Source: Mesocentrotus franciscanus
Taxonomy: Eukaryota > Echinodermata > Echinoidea > Camarodonta > Strongylocentrotidae
DNA: 64,000 nucleotides
Direction: 5' to 3'
Assembly (NCBI GenBank): GCA_037976565.1
Contig: CP137686.1
Span: forward strand, 2,770,019-2,834,018
Shown piece after piece: positions 25,686-36,519 of this stretch; position 1 is the first letter of the stretch; each line of letters starts with the position of its first letter. A model generated the notes under the pieces. That model saw only the letters and a program-made list of their open reading frames with translations. It did not search any database and was not told where the DNA came from. A program made the translations under genes and the position numbers.

Positions 25686-26351
25686 CATTGATTCTGCTCT
25701 TGTTTTTCTACTTGTCAACCATGCCACGGGGCACTTACACCTTTGCCCCCCACCCACACCGCTTATCTACGCCACTTAGAACTTTACCAAGCTTTAACTG
25801 ATGTATTACGATGCTAAATCGATGACATGATGGAGTGTTTATCTTTGATTCAATGACATATTGAGGGTAATCGTCATCACGTTCACCAAGTATTAGATAG
25901 AAGTTGAAGTGGTATCTTGTCTTTTTTTCCTAGATGTTTGAAGAAAAAAGTCCTTGCTCTTCATTCGAGGGCGAAAAGATAAGTTTTAATCGTAGCCATA
26001 TTTCATCACAAGGATTACTGAGGTGACCTCTTATCTGGGCCTCTGATAGTATGAATGGAATGGAGAATTTAACGGTGAAGACGTACCAAAATTAGTATTA
26101 TTAAAAGAGAAAATGAGTATTTAACAAATAAAATGGAATTATAAAATAATAAACAGAATACTGTAAATGTAGTGAAAACTGTTCGAGAGAACAGAACATA
26201 ACTAAGACATTGGAAGAAGTTGTAGTGATTATTATCAATTATCATTTGTTTTTATTAATTATTCTCGTTATTATGTACATGCTCATACGTTGGAACGAGT
26301 ACAAATAAATTAATGGAATCAAATGTTAATTTCCTTGTTATTCTTTAATGC

Positions 26352-26357
26352 TTTATT
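26352..26357 (-). promoter_or_regulatory. Polyadenylation signal of the YHYH gene
   Basis: On the minus strand this reads AATAAA, about 45 nt after the stop codon, which would give a very short 3' UTR. The position fits the gene; it is not tested. Confidence 0.6.
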
Positions 26358-26401
26358 TTTTGGCGTATTTTGAATAAAATTATTTGTGAAATATTCTTGC
26401 T

Positions 26402-26879
26402 TTAACGTCTAAAGATGACCTTCTGGAGGAAATCCCTGTACCCCGCTGGCAGCTTCCTCTGGAAAAGATTCTGCGGTACCAGGGCGTTGGCTGGAGGGCC
26501 AGAGCGCCTTGGGCGTGGTCGGTTGGGTGGGCGACTTGGAGGCTGATCCCCTCCACCACCACCACCACCATTCACATTGCCATCCTCATCAGCATCAGCA
26601 GCCTTGTAGCAGTTGGGACCACCGGTGTTGACGCCTTGAGGGGTACCTCTGTAGCACCCCAGGATGTAGGGGAAATCGGAGGTGGTGTGGTATTGGTAGA
26701 CGCCGTCGGCGTTGTAGCGGCCGTGGCACTCGTCGAGGTCGTCTGAGGTCAATGTGTTTCCGCTCTCGTCGACGGGGCCGTAGATTGCGAAGCCATCGAA
26801 AGCGACACCGACCATTGGGGAGGGCACGCCGGGGTTGACGTCGAAGAGGCAGCTGGATGGTTCCATGTGGTAGTGGTAC
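26402..26879 (-). other. YHYH gene exon 3 (terminal coding exon)
   Basis: Starts with one base finishing Arg142, then codes YHYH directly, so the diagnostic motif sits at the exon edge. It continues to the stop at 26404-26402. It codes the second half of the domain and the Gly/Pro/Arg tail. A run of ggt codons (about 26560-26580) makes the poly-Gly stretch and may vary in length between individuals. Confidence 0.92.
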
Positions 26880-27415
26880 CTTGTGGTGAGATAATAATGA
26901 ATTGTATCGTTAACATATGTTTCTAACTTTTACATATTTTGATAACACAGGTTCAGCTTCGCTGTGATTCATAAGAATATAACAAGTAATCAGAATTTTC
27001 TAAATGATATAGAAAAGATGCAAAAGTCATGCGGAAACAAGGGAAGGACAATTTACATCAGTGGGGTGGCAAAAATACCGATCGAGGTAGGATTACCCAC
27101 TAGTAAGAAAGGCTTTCGTCCGGAAAGGAAAGAACAATTTCTACAAGAGGAAGAGGGCACAACGGCCTCAAATACATTGTTAAAGTTTTGGACAATCAAG
27201 AGCTACAAATGACAAGACAGAGCCAAACAGAATGCTGGAAAAACGAGAAGAATTTTGTAGGAATCCTTATACATTTGAACTAAAAATTATTGATAGGGTT
27301 TGCAACAATTCTCTACAGCGTCTTAGAATAGGCAAATTATTGAACCCAGTTAAAAAAAAAAACCCTACTCTTTCTATCTCTTCCACTTTCTCCTTATCTC
27401 TCTCTCTCTCTCTCT

Positions 27416-27465
<50 letters not shown>

Positions 27466-30370
27466 TTCTATCTCCTTTTCCCTTTCTCTCTTCTCCCCTC
27501 TCTCTCTCTCTATCTCTCTCTCTCTATTTTTTTTTCTCTCTCTCCCCCCTCCGCCTCTCTCTCTCTCTCTCCTTCTCTTGTTGTCGTTGCTCTTCTTCTT
27601 TTTTTCTTCTTCTAGTTCCTAGTGCTTCCTTCATTTGTTTCATTACTTGTTATCACTCTCTTTCCTTCTCCTTTCTTCTAGATTTTTCGTTCTTCCTTGA
27701 CGTTCCTTTCTGTTCTCTTTCCTTCATTCATTATTCTTCTTTCATTCCTCGTCACACTTACCTTCCCTGCTGGTCTGGATGTCCATCGCACATGTCGAAG
27801 ACCTCGGCCCCCTCTCCCTCCACCGCGTTCTCGCCGTCAGCATCCCATGGGTTATAGATGACGACGCCGTTGACCGCGACGGCGATGGGGCCACCGGGGA
27901 GACAGGTGGTGGTGGTGGCTACCTGAGGTTCCTTGGGGACCGTACGGCTAACGGTCTGCTCGCTGATGGAGTTGGGGTTGGAGCTAGCGGGGAAGGTACC
28001 TTGGCAGTGTCAAGATCATAATCACGAAATGATTATATTTTTTTATCATAATTTCTTCATACTGCAAATGTTGACTGCAAATGTTGTTTTCAAATATTTT
28101 GCAGGGTAGAGCGGTGGTCTCGTAAACGGTAGGTCTTGAGGTGGTCTGGTTGGTTATCCATACAACGTCATACCAAGGTCATACGGGTATGACTCTAATG
28201 AAATTTCGTTATCATTTTTACACGCTATTTATTCGGAGTCAATGATTAACATCATATTTCTATCTTGTATAGATGACCAACCAGACCGTCTAAAGACCTA
28301 CCGTTTACGACACCACCGCTCTATGGTCTGTCACGAATGATTTGATGATTATCTCTTGCACTTGTTAAGTTCAAGAATGCCGTTACCAGAATTGCGTCAT
28401 ACAATTTGGCAATTTTGTTTCCCATTGACGAATCTCCTGGGTATATGACATGTCAACTAATTGAATAATTAAGTATCATGTTGATGTTGTTAATGTTAAT
28501 GTTTAATGTACCTTATTTTCCCCCTTTTTAAAGCTACCAGTATGAGTACGCCTTAAATTCATATCCGAAGATCTGGGTTATACAGGACTGATCCGTTACC
28601 AAGGAACACCGTACACTGGCCATTCTTACTCTGTGGTATGGATGTTAAAGTGACTCTGTAACATTGCCTCAGATTCTGATGCAAAATCCTGGATTTAGCT
28701 CATGCTGCAATCATAATTATAAACCTTTAGGTCAGGTCAGGACAACTACCCCCGGACAACTACCCCCGGACAACTACCCCCATACAACTACCCCCTAGGA
28801 AAACTACTCCCCAGACAGCTACCCTCAGACAACTACCCCTATGACAACCATCCTCTAGGACAACTACCCCGGACAACTAACCTAGGGGGTAGTTGTCCCA
28901 AGGGGTAGATGTCTGGGGGGTATTTGTCCTGGAGCGGTTTTCCTAGGGCGTAGTTGTCCTAGGGGTTAGTTGTCCTAGGGGGTAGTTGTCCTAGAGGGTT
29001 GTTATCCTAGAAGTGGTTATCCGGGGGTGGATGTCCAGGGGGTAGGTGTCCGGATACGTCCCCCGGAATCAAGCGGAAATGGATTAAAACTGTTTTCAGC
29101 TATGGTTTCCATCAATCATATTCATTGAGAGAGATTTGCATTTCAGACTACCATGGTGATTAAAGTGACTAGGTAACATCGTCTCAGATTCTGAAACAAA
29201 ATCCTGGATTAAGCTCATGCTGCAATCATAATTATAAACCTTTAGGTCAGTCAGGAATCCCATGACTTTTACAAGCCGATCGCCTGTCTGATTGTCAAGA
29301 TATTTATGATTGGAAATCGAATTTTCATTTTTCGTTTTCCTAACGGTTTTTATAACACTACAGTCTATTGGGGAAAATGAGTATGGTAAAACCGGTCACT
29401 CAAAGATGCCTTTAACTCTTACTGCAGCACTAAATTGTCGGTGTTCAACTGAAGTCAGTAATTTGTTGTTGTTTTTTTTTATTCTTCTTTTTTTTCAAAA
29501 TCAGAAGTGCCAACCCATTTCACGATCTGAAATGTTGTGACTTGGTTTGGTTTGGTTTGGTTTTATTAAAAAAATAATGATAGTTACTTAAAAAAAAAAA
29601 GGATTGGTCGCTCTCTTCAGAGCCATTAATTCAATGGCTCTGTTCTTCCTAGAGGTCAAGAGAGCTGTTACTCTTTAATGAATTTGTCTGTCTGTTTGTT
29701 TTTTTGTCTCTCAAAACTAGTAATGCCCACCTGTCTCATGGTCTGGGATGTAGCTACTCTGGATGGATGTTCATTGTTGTTTGTTTATTTGTGTGTCTGT
29801 TTTTTTTCTTCTTTTTTTCTCAAAACTAGTAATGCCCACCTGTCTCATGGTCTGGGATGTAGCTACTCTGGATGGATGTTCATTGTTATTTGTTTATTTG
29901 TTTGTCTGTCTGTTTGTTTGTTTGTCTGTTTGTTTTTTTTTTTCTCAAAACTAGAAATGCCCACCTGTCTCATGGTCTGAGGAATGTTGCTACTCTGGAT
30001 GAATTTCTATTTTTGTTTGTTTATTTGTTTGTTTGTTTTCCTCTAAAAGTAGAAATGCCCACCTGTCTCATTGTCTGGGATGTTGTTAGTCTGGATGAAT
30101 TTGTATTGTTGTTTGTTTGTTTGTCTGTTTGTTTGTCTGTTTGTGTATTTGTTTGTTTTTGTCTAAAATTAGAAAATACCCACCTGTTTCGTGGTCTGGG
30201 ATGTTGTTACTCTGAATGACCCAATTGGACCCGCTGGAGGTGACTGTGACCCACCCAGTGATGCCGGTGTTACCCTCAGGTGCCCCGGTGGTGCCAAAGT
30301 AGGCCGTCTCTTCCACGGTGATGCCGTGAGCGAGGGCCACGCAGATTGCTACAACCAATATCCGCAACAT
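26402..30370 (-). CDS. Secreted YHYH-domain protein, complete, 3 exons, 300 aa
   Basis: Join of 30370-30184, 27999-27762 and 26879-26402 (187, 238 and 478 nt, total 903 nt including stop). The start ATG is followed by a signal peptide (LRILVVAICVALAHG, residues 2-16), so export is likely. Residues 40-66 (GW.TV...WVIQSNNIPDHETG|TFP) and 95-146 carry the family pattern: VNGVVIYNPWDADG, then EVFDMCDGHPDQQGRYHYH, with YHYH at 143-146. GFAIYGP lies at 171-177, DECHGRYN at 191-198, a second copy YQYH at 203-206, and cysteines at 95, 133, 152, 193, 217 and 232. The tail (about 236-300) is poly-Gly then Pro/Arg-rich, with no known domain. The YHYH family occurs in bacteria and marine invertebrates; no reaction is known to me. 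Junctions: CAG|gtgggt, AAG|gtaagt, and acceptors ending AAG; phases 1 and 2 match. The join across intron 1 restores the family motif, which strongly supports the model. Confidence 0.93.
27370..27612 (+). repeat. (CT)n/(TA)n microsatellite in YHYH intron 2
   Basis: ct, then about 45 nt of ta, then ct and ttc. It lies wholly in the intron. Confidence 0.9.
27762..27999 (-). other. YHYH gene exon 2
   Basis: Encodes residues 63-141 plus two bases of 142: TFPASSNPNSISEQTVSRTV, then CLPGGPIAVAVNGVVIYNPW and EVFDMCDGHPDQQGR. The acceptor is ...ctgccaag|gt, with a weak polypyrimidine tract. The donor is gggaag|gtaagt, a near-consensus site. The exon is clearly more GC-rich than the introns around it. 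Confidence 0.9.
28107..28324. repeat. Long inverted repeat in YHYH intron 1
   Basis: Arms of about 52 bp: tagagcggtggtctcgtaaa and cggtaggtctt at 28107-28137, against their inverses up to 28324. They pair closely with few mismatches, with a loop of about 110 bp. Probably a MITE; the transcript could form a stable hairpin. Confidence 0.75.
28645..28738 (+). mobile_element. MITE family 2, left half
   Basis: ttaaagtgactctgtaacat to aaacctttaggtcag matches the 29159 copy closely, then stops where the C/G foldback array begins. Confidence 0.65.
28739..29055. repeat. Foldback array of ggacaactaccccc units
   Basis: About ten direct copies of ggacaactaccccc (28739-28880), then about a dozen copies of the inverse, gggggtagttgtcc (28886-29055). 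The arms can pair along their whole length. It lies between two copies of MITE family 2. Confidence 0.85.
29159..29415 (+). mobile_element. MITE family 2, internally deleted
   Basis: Matches the 50435 element from the left end to aaaccggtcactcaaaga, then jumps to its right end (tgcctttaa), losing about 120 bp. Located in intron 1 of the YHYH gene. Confidence 0.7.
29720..30195 (-). repeat. Tandem array copying the exon-1 donor junction
   Basis: Five units of about 98-125 bp (gcccacctg marks at 29724, 29834, 29959, 30057 and 30178). In gene sense each has catcccagaccatgagacag followed by gtgggca, then (caaa)n. The unit at 30178 is the real exon 1 end; the four others lie inside intron 1. Confidence 0.85.
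30184..30370 (-). other. YHYH gene exon 1 (coding part)
   Basis: Holds the ATG (30370-30368), the signal peptide and the N-terminal beta-rich part up to ...IPDHET plus one base of the next codon. I chose this Met over the in-frame one at 30481 because a hydrophobic signal peptide follows it directly; the upstream 37 residues lack such character. The donor is CAG|gtgggt. I see no clear TATA box upstream, so the 5' UTR end is unknown. Confidence 0.9.
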
Positions 30371-30666
30371 GGTTGGTAGTACAGTGAACTTTTTTAAAGA
30401 GAAGGTTCCGTTCTGGTTTAAAGGAAAAAAGTGAAGGTTAATACGTGGGCTTTCGCATTCTTCCCTTCGTGTTATTCTCATATAACAGAATATTATGTCA
30501 GCAAAAGCACCTGGAGAAGACTAACTTTAAAATCCTCTTAAAAATGATCGCAAAGACATTTGAGAAATGAACCTAAGGGACCTAAGGCAATTTCAATAAC
30601 CATGGTGCGTCACCCTCTGAACTGTGCGAACTGGAGGGTGACTTATGTAATCCGAACATGAACTTC

Positions 30667-30955
30667 CCGGGGGGGGGGGTACTCACATATTAAGACAAAT
30701 TGGTGTGTGCCCGCTGTAATGGGTCACTTTTCAACAAAAAATCCCGAAACATGGGTCCCTTTTTCTACAAAAATGTCACTAAACATTAGTCCTTTTGTCA
30801 AAAATTTCCAAAATTTTCGGATTTCCAAAAATTGTGTAAAATGGGCCTATATTTCGAAAAAAAATCTGCCAGAATGACCCTAAAAGATTGGTAGGGGTTT
30901 CGAATCTCGAGCGGTACACCCCGTCCAAAGTAAATCTGAGTACCCTCCCCAGATG
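30667..30955 (+). mobile_element. MITE family 4 with G-run ends
   Basis: Left end gggggggtactcacatatta and right end tgagtaccctcccc are inverted copies. It contains tggacggggtgtaccgctcg on the minus strand. The open frame through it (30779-31111, minus) is accidental. Confidence 0.6.
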
Positions 30956-31365
30956 AACTCTAAAGACAACGTCATAAGGAATTGAGATTCCCCGCTTTAT
31001 AAACAGACTTCTCGAACGTCCTTGCGACCGTGTTATGATCAAAATATCACCAGAAATAGTCAACGTCTTTGTACCAAGTTTTGATGCCCGATGAGTGTAT
31101 GGACTAACCACAAAATACGTATTATTCTAATCTACGTCATGATTAGCCCTTCCAAATACTCTGTAAAATTTATTTCGCCATGCAATTGCGGGACTGGGCC
31201 CTTTTGCATAGCTGGTGGTAAATGATATTTGAGCATTTGATTAGGAATTAATAATAATACAGCATTACCCAAATGTCAATATAATAACTATAAATGATAA
31301 TCATAAAAATAATAATACTAGCCTATGATAATTACAGACATAATGATACTAATAATGATAATCAT

Positions 31366-31582
31366 ATTGGATGTCTATATTGCGCACATATCCACCACAC
31401 AATTTTACCGCTGCTCTGCTAGGCTTCGGTGCTCGCAGCATTCAAGGAATTGCTTTCTACCGGTACCGACGGAGAGTGGCAAATGTAGATCAATACCTTG
31501 CTATAAGTGCCGCAGCAGGACTCGAACCGCGGACCATGCGATCCACAGTCCGAAGACGTATCCACTAGATCACGACACGTCT
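31366..31582 (-). mobile_element. tRNA-derived SINE, family A
   Basis: Minus strand: gtgtcgtgatctagtggata, then ccgcggttcgagtcctgctg (good B box), then the body with gtattgatctacatttgcca. Confidence 0.75.
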
Positions 31583-32318
31583 ACATTAAGTTGTATTAGT
31601 TGTCCGACGAAGAAATACGATTTTTTACATACGCAAGGGAAAATCAAACTTTCATTATATATGAAATCATACAACAAATCAACTTGAATATAATAGAACT
31701 AGTTATCACGGATAGAAATATAGAAAAATGGATAAAAACAAATGTAAAACTACCTTACCTCTCAATTGCAACCACAACAACAAATGTGAGATATCCTTCT
31801 CCTTGTCCAACCGTTTTATATCCCTTGAACAACGTAAAACCTTGTCAAATTCAAAGGTCATTTTCATTGTTTATTCAAAGTCTTAATCATTTTGTTTTGG
31901 AAGTCCATCTGGACTTGGACTCCTGAGAATTTGACATTTGGCATCAAGGTATTGTTACGTCACAGATTTGACGTAAATATTATTGGGCGAAATGTTTCTT
32001 GTATTCTCCTTTGGACAAACTGGTACCTGCTAATCAATATTGCAAGGTTTATTTGATAAGATATGTCCTTGCAAAACGCTTTTGCACCGCCAAATATAGC
32101 AAGATGGTGCATAAATATAAACCGTTTATGACATTGATTTCTCGTGATATGTCTGCGCTACATTGAAAATTCTTGGAGGGCTTTGGTAAAAAAAGTTTTA
32201 AAAAAGGAATTAAAGAAAAGCGAAGGAAAGTGTCGGGACATTTGGGAGTCTCACGGTTTCCAAACATTTCCGACCCCCACGCCTTTCATACACATTTAAA
32301 CACGCGAGGGCACGCCCT

Positions 32319-32349
<31 letters not shown>

Positions 32350-32877
32350 ACACGTGGACACATATTTTCTGACAATCTTCTGATCCACCCCTGATATATA
32401 CTTTCGCTGATGCGCTAGATTGGAAACAACGAAAAAAAAAAAACCCTAGATAAACTTGAAATGAGGGGGGGGGGGTCAACGACAAAACACAAAGAACACG
32501 CCAAACAATACACGGAAACAAAGGAAAACATTATTGACATGTCAACAACCCCTTTTATGAATTTGATCTAGGGCATTGTTTGTACAGTCTCACATTTGTA
32601 AGTGGTATTGCATGGTACCGTTTCATCGTCTTATCTGATTGAACTAATCTTTCCAATGGTGATTATATAATTCTTAATCATAAGATTGATTGATTACAAA
32701 TATATTTAAGTCATCTTAAGCTGGACATTTTCTCACACATAGTCTGATAAGGCTGACGTATCACCATTTTGTACTGCAAGGCAATACGTGGCGTACATCT
32801 CAGGGGCACTGCGTGGTAATAGGTCTAGTTTGGGTAGCAATGTAATCGACGGTAAATTTGTGTTTCTATTCACCTCT

Positions 32878-32905
32878 TTCTTTCTCTCTCTCTCTCTCTC
32901 TCTCT

Positions 32906-32941
<36 letters not shown>

Positions 32942-33027
32942 GCTCTCACTCCCCTCCCTCCCTAGCTATTTTCCTTATTCTCCCCCCTCCCCCTCTCTCT
33001 CTCTCTCTCTCTCTCTATTTCTCTCTC
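32878..33027 (+). repeat. (CT)n microsatellite
   Basis: Interrupted tctctc runs; a (CA)n block is at 32318-32352. Confidence 0.9.
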
Positions 33028-33940
33028 GTGACACCTAACAGCATGTGCCCGATACTCTTCGAATTCAGAGCGAGTATATAGGTGGTGTTCAATATAAGGC
33101 ATGTCTCGATAGGTCCCTCTTTAACATGATATAAAGGAAAAGACAAGTTCATTTTGTTGGGCTTATTATGAAAAGAGAAGGCACAGAAAAGCAGGATACT
33201 GACAGGAAAATCGAGGGAAAGAGAAGCAGAGGGAGACAGCGCATCAAATACATGGATAAGTTCATTGGGCTGACTGGTAACAGAGTAACGTCACAGTACA
33301 AAGAACCAGAGAGGGAAGTATGATGGAAAGCCTTGGTTGCCAATTTCTGGAACAGACAAGGCACCTAGCAAGCAAGCAAGCAAGGTGGTATGCACTGAAC
33401 CCGGTTTCATTACAAAAATGATTTTGAATAATCATTTCAATAATTCTATGACAACTCTGCCCATGGCCAATAAAGTAAGATGGTTTCAGTCGCTAAAACC
33501 AGCTTTTGTAACATGTTAGTCTGTCACAAGTTTTATGAAACAGAACCCATCGTAATAAGGAAAAGGGCGGCGAACGTTGACCTATATGAACTGTTATGTA
33601 CAAGGGACCCACAAACTATAAGAAAAGTGCGTTGACGCAACTTATGAACATTCTGCACAGCCCTACAAACTCAACGTCTGATCAATCCCAAAATAACAAC
33701 AAGTTGACGGTAGGGTAGTTTGCGGGGAAGAAATAAATGTTTATGTTAAACATAATTTACGCTGAAATGAAAAGAAAAATCTACTCAGAAATCTAGGTTA
33801 GTAATAGCATGCCCCATCTCTGTCATCATTCATTTTGTTAGATTCACATTTATTATATGGGTCTAAAAAATAACTTTTTCTGGGAAATATTAAACCGTAA
33901 TAGTTAACCGTACTCATACAATCTTTAATAATTAATAATT

Positions 33941-34147
33941 AATTATAGTGCTTATATAGCGCCTAACACTTACTTTATCAGAAGTCTCTAAGCGCTCTAC
34001 AATAATGCAGCATAATTACCCTGGCTTTAGCAGTGCAGCTGTTACGCGCGCTGCGTGTCAAGGAATAAATTCCTACCAGGTACCCATTTCATTCACCTGG
34101 GTGGAGTGTGGCAAATGTAGATCAATGTCTTGCCAGAGGACATTAGT
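33941..34147 (-). mobile_element. SINE family A, head missing
   Basis: Shares the body of family A (gacattgatctacatttgcc, ggtacctggtaggaatttat) and a tail reading gcgctatataagcac on the minus strand. The tRNA-like head is lost. Confidence 0.7.
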
Positions 34148-34939
34148 CTTAGATGGTAAATGTTTAGTTTAGAGAACACATCTTCCCAATTACTCATTAC
34201 ATTTTAAAAGGGAGTACAAAAGTAATCAGCAGTGAAAAAGAATAAAAAGATCATGATGGAGATATGAGGAAAATAAAGTATTCTTCATCAACTTTCACTC
34301 TCAGACCGATGGTGTTGATGAAAAGTCATAGCAGACGGCTCATTAATGTGAGCATGTAAACTGTCATAGATTTAATGTATTTGAATTCATAAATCGAGGT
34401 AATTTGAAACTTATTTACAAATAATTCGTTACCCCCTTTAGCGAAAATGAAACCACACAATTTCCAACGAAGTCGAATACTACCGACATTCCAGTTTCTG
34501 TAAAAGTTTATCTCATAAAGATATAGACTTAGTCAAATGATTTTATTTCCAAGGAAGAATTTGAATCATATTCTTTTCTTCTGAAAAACATCTTGAATTC
34601 TCGTTTTTTATTTGCGAATGATTTTTTTTTTTTAATGTTTCGTTTTGTTTTATCTTGTCTTTATTGGTGTTAGTGTTTGTTTCGGTATATTTTTTAGTTT
34701 ACTTTACGGGGTTGTTTTGTTTTATTTTTTGTTTATTTTAAATTGTTTTACATCTTTTGTTTGTTTGTTTTCATTCTGGGGTATTTTTTTTTTTGGGGGT
34801 AAATTCCTCCAATTCAACTCTATGAAAGTATGCAGTGAATTCTCCAAAAGTTTCTATAATTTAAAAATCAATTACTTTCTAATCGAATGCCCCCTTTTCA
34901 ATCAGCCCCACGTTTCAATTCTAGAGATACCGTCGATTG

Positions 34940-35440
34940 CACACTCTGGGATCTTATAGTCAAGGAATTAACATTAATCAGTATAGGAAAGGCGGTCAAA
35001 AAATAAAATATCCCCTTATACATGTACAATATCTAGAAACGGTAGTTTGGTAAGGTGAAAAAATGTTTCCACAATGTAAAAACAAAAGGAAATATGAAAA
35101 CGCCTTACTTCAAGATCTGTGTGGGAAATAAACTTAATCAGTATATTTAAATAAATGTAGGCCAAAAAACAATGAGTACCTTTAATATCGCTACTTCTAT
35201 AGACGTGATAAATGGTAATTCAGTAACTTGAAAATGCAATCACGATGTACAAAATGAAAAGAAAAGGATCCTATAAATTTCTATTCCAGGAACACTGTCG
35301 CCCAACTTCGAGATCCTATTCGGAAATAAACTTAATCAATACATAAAGTAGGTCAAGAAGCAATTGACTATCTTTTCACTACCTCGAAACGGTAATTTAG
35401 TAAGGTGAAAAGGCAATTAGAAGTATAAATTGAGAAAAAG
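34940..35440 (+). repeat. Tandem array, period about 170-195 bp
   Basis: Three diverged copies marked by cttaatcagtata (34970, 35133, 35330), each followed by aggtcaa, acggtaattt and gtaaggtgaaaa. Confidence 0.7.
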
Positions 35441-35800
35441 CCGAAGATTACCCCTAACAGATATCAAATTTACTCAAGATTATCTTACTAGATTTTTTCC
35501 CGACTGGAATCATTTTCTGCGAACAAACGTGACTTTTGACAGAGCCAAAAGCAGTTCTTGGATGCATCCCGACTTTTTAAGGGGCAATATTAAACCGTTG
35601 GATGAAACTTCCATTGGGACATGGGCACTAGGGAGCATGCGTCGTGACCTACGGGTCAATAAGAGGGCAGTATTTGCAAACAGGCGCTTGTTATCAGATA
35701 AGGGCTACCTGAGAGAGATGGAAGATGATATTTGAAGGTCTGGTATTTCAATAATTAAATATAGATTAACTTGTTTCCCGATGGGGTTAGAAGAGTGTGT
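35441..35800. other. No gene recognised; weak ORF
   Basis: The frame 35430-35735 (plus) has protein-like composition (FFPDWNHFLRTN, SSWMHPDFLRGN) but no family match and no splice context I trust. Confidence 0.3.
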
Positions 35801-35805
35801 TTTGG

Positions 35806-35945
35806 AGGCGTTATTGCTCAGTGGATTGAGCGATGGTTTTGGGATCGGGGTACATCAATGAGGCCAGGTTCGAGACCACGTAAATGCGCTCATGCCCTAG
35901 AGAAAGACATCAATCTACAAAGTAACAGAGGCAGCACACCCTCCG
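35806..35945 (+). mobile_element. tRNA-derived SINE, family C
   Basis: ttgctcagtggattgagcg (A box) and ggccaggttcgagaccacg (B box), then catgccctagagaaagac, a body motif shared with the copy at 42340. Confidence 0.6.
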
Positions 35946-36519
35946 TTTTTAGGCTAGGGGAGGAGGTTTCTGGAGGAAGCATGTCCAAAATATTGCGGGC
36001 GCCCATTTTTTTAAATTTCTAGAGTTGTTCCTGATCAAATACATAGTCCCTCGAAGAGGACTACGTACATATCATATGTCCTCTAAAGCTTAATACTGGC
36101 AAATTTCAACTAACATCAATGTGTAACCTATCATGTTAATATGCGCTAAGCACTGTTATGGCTATTTGCTAAGTTTCTTCTCGTTGGACTTGCACTAATA
36201 CAAATACATGTATAAGAGGGCTATAGTCAAAGGGTTTCTGAAAGTTAAATTGCCTAACGATAAAAAGTGTAGGGGTGCTCGAGCAACTGATCAAACACCC
36301 CATTCCCCTCCTCTCGCCGAGGCAAGCCTTTATAATATGTGACAGTTGATTGTATTATGAGAATATAATTATAACATATAATGTTATGATTTTTAAAAAG
36401 TTATTGTTGATGGTAGTTTTCCATAGTATTTACTACTTCATAAGACATATAAAACTATTCGTTTGTCGGTTATCTCCTTCCCCCTCTCTCTCTCTCTCTC
36501 TCTCTTTCTCTTTCTATCT

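Noticed and set aside
28739..29055. CRISPR-like array
   Set aside because: Units are contiguous with no unique spacers, the second half is inverted, and the setting is an animal gene intron.
30086..30481. 131-codon minus-strand frame as one protein
   Set aside because: Only 30370-30184 is taken as coding; beyond the donor the frame runs into (caaa)n intron sequence and a stop.
30779..31111. 110-codon minus-strand frame
   Set aside because: Overlaps MITE family 4 and has no protein-family signal.
35430..35735. 101-codon plus-strand frame as a gene
   Set aside because: Composition is plausible, but there is no family signal, no splice partner, and it starts inside the 170-195-bp array.
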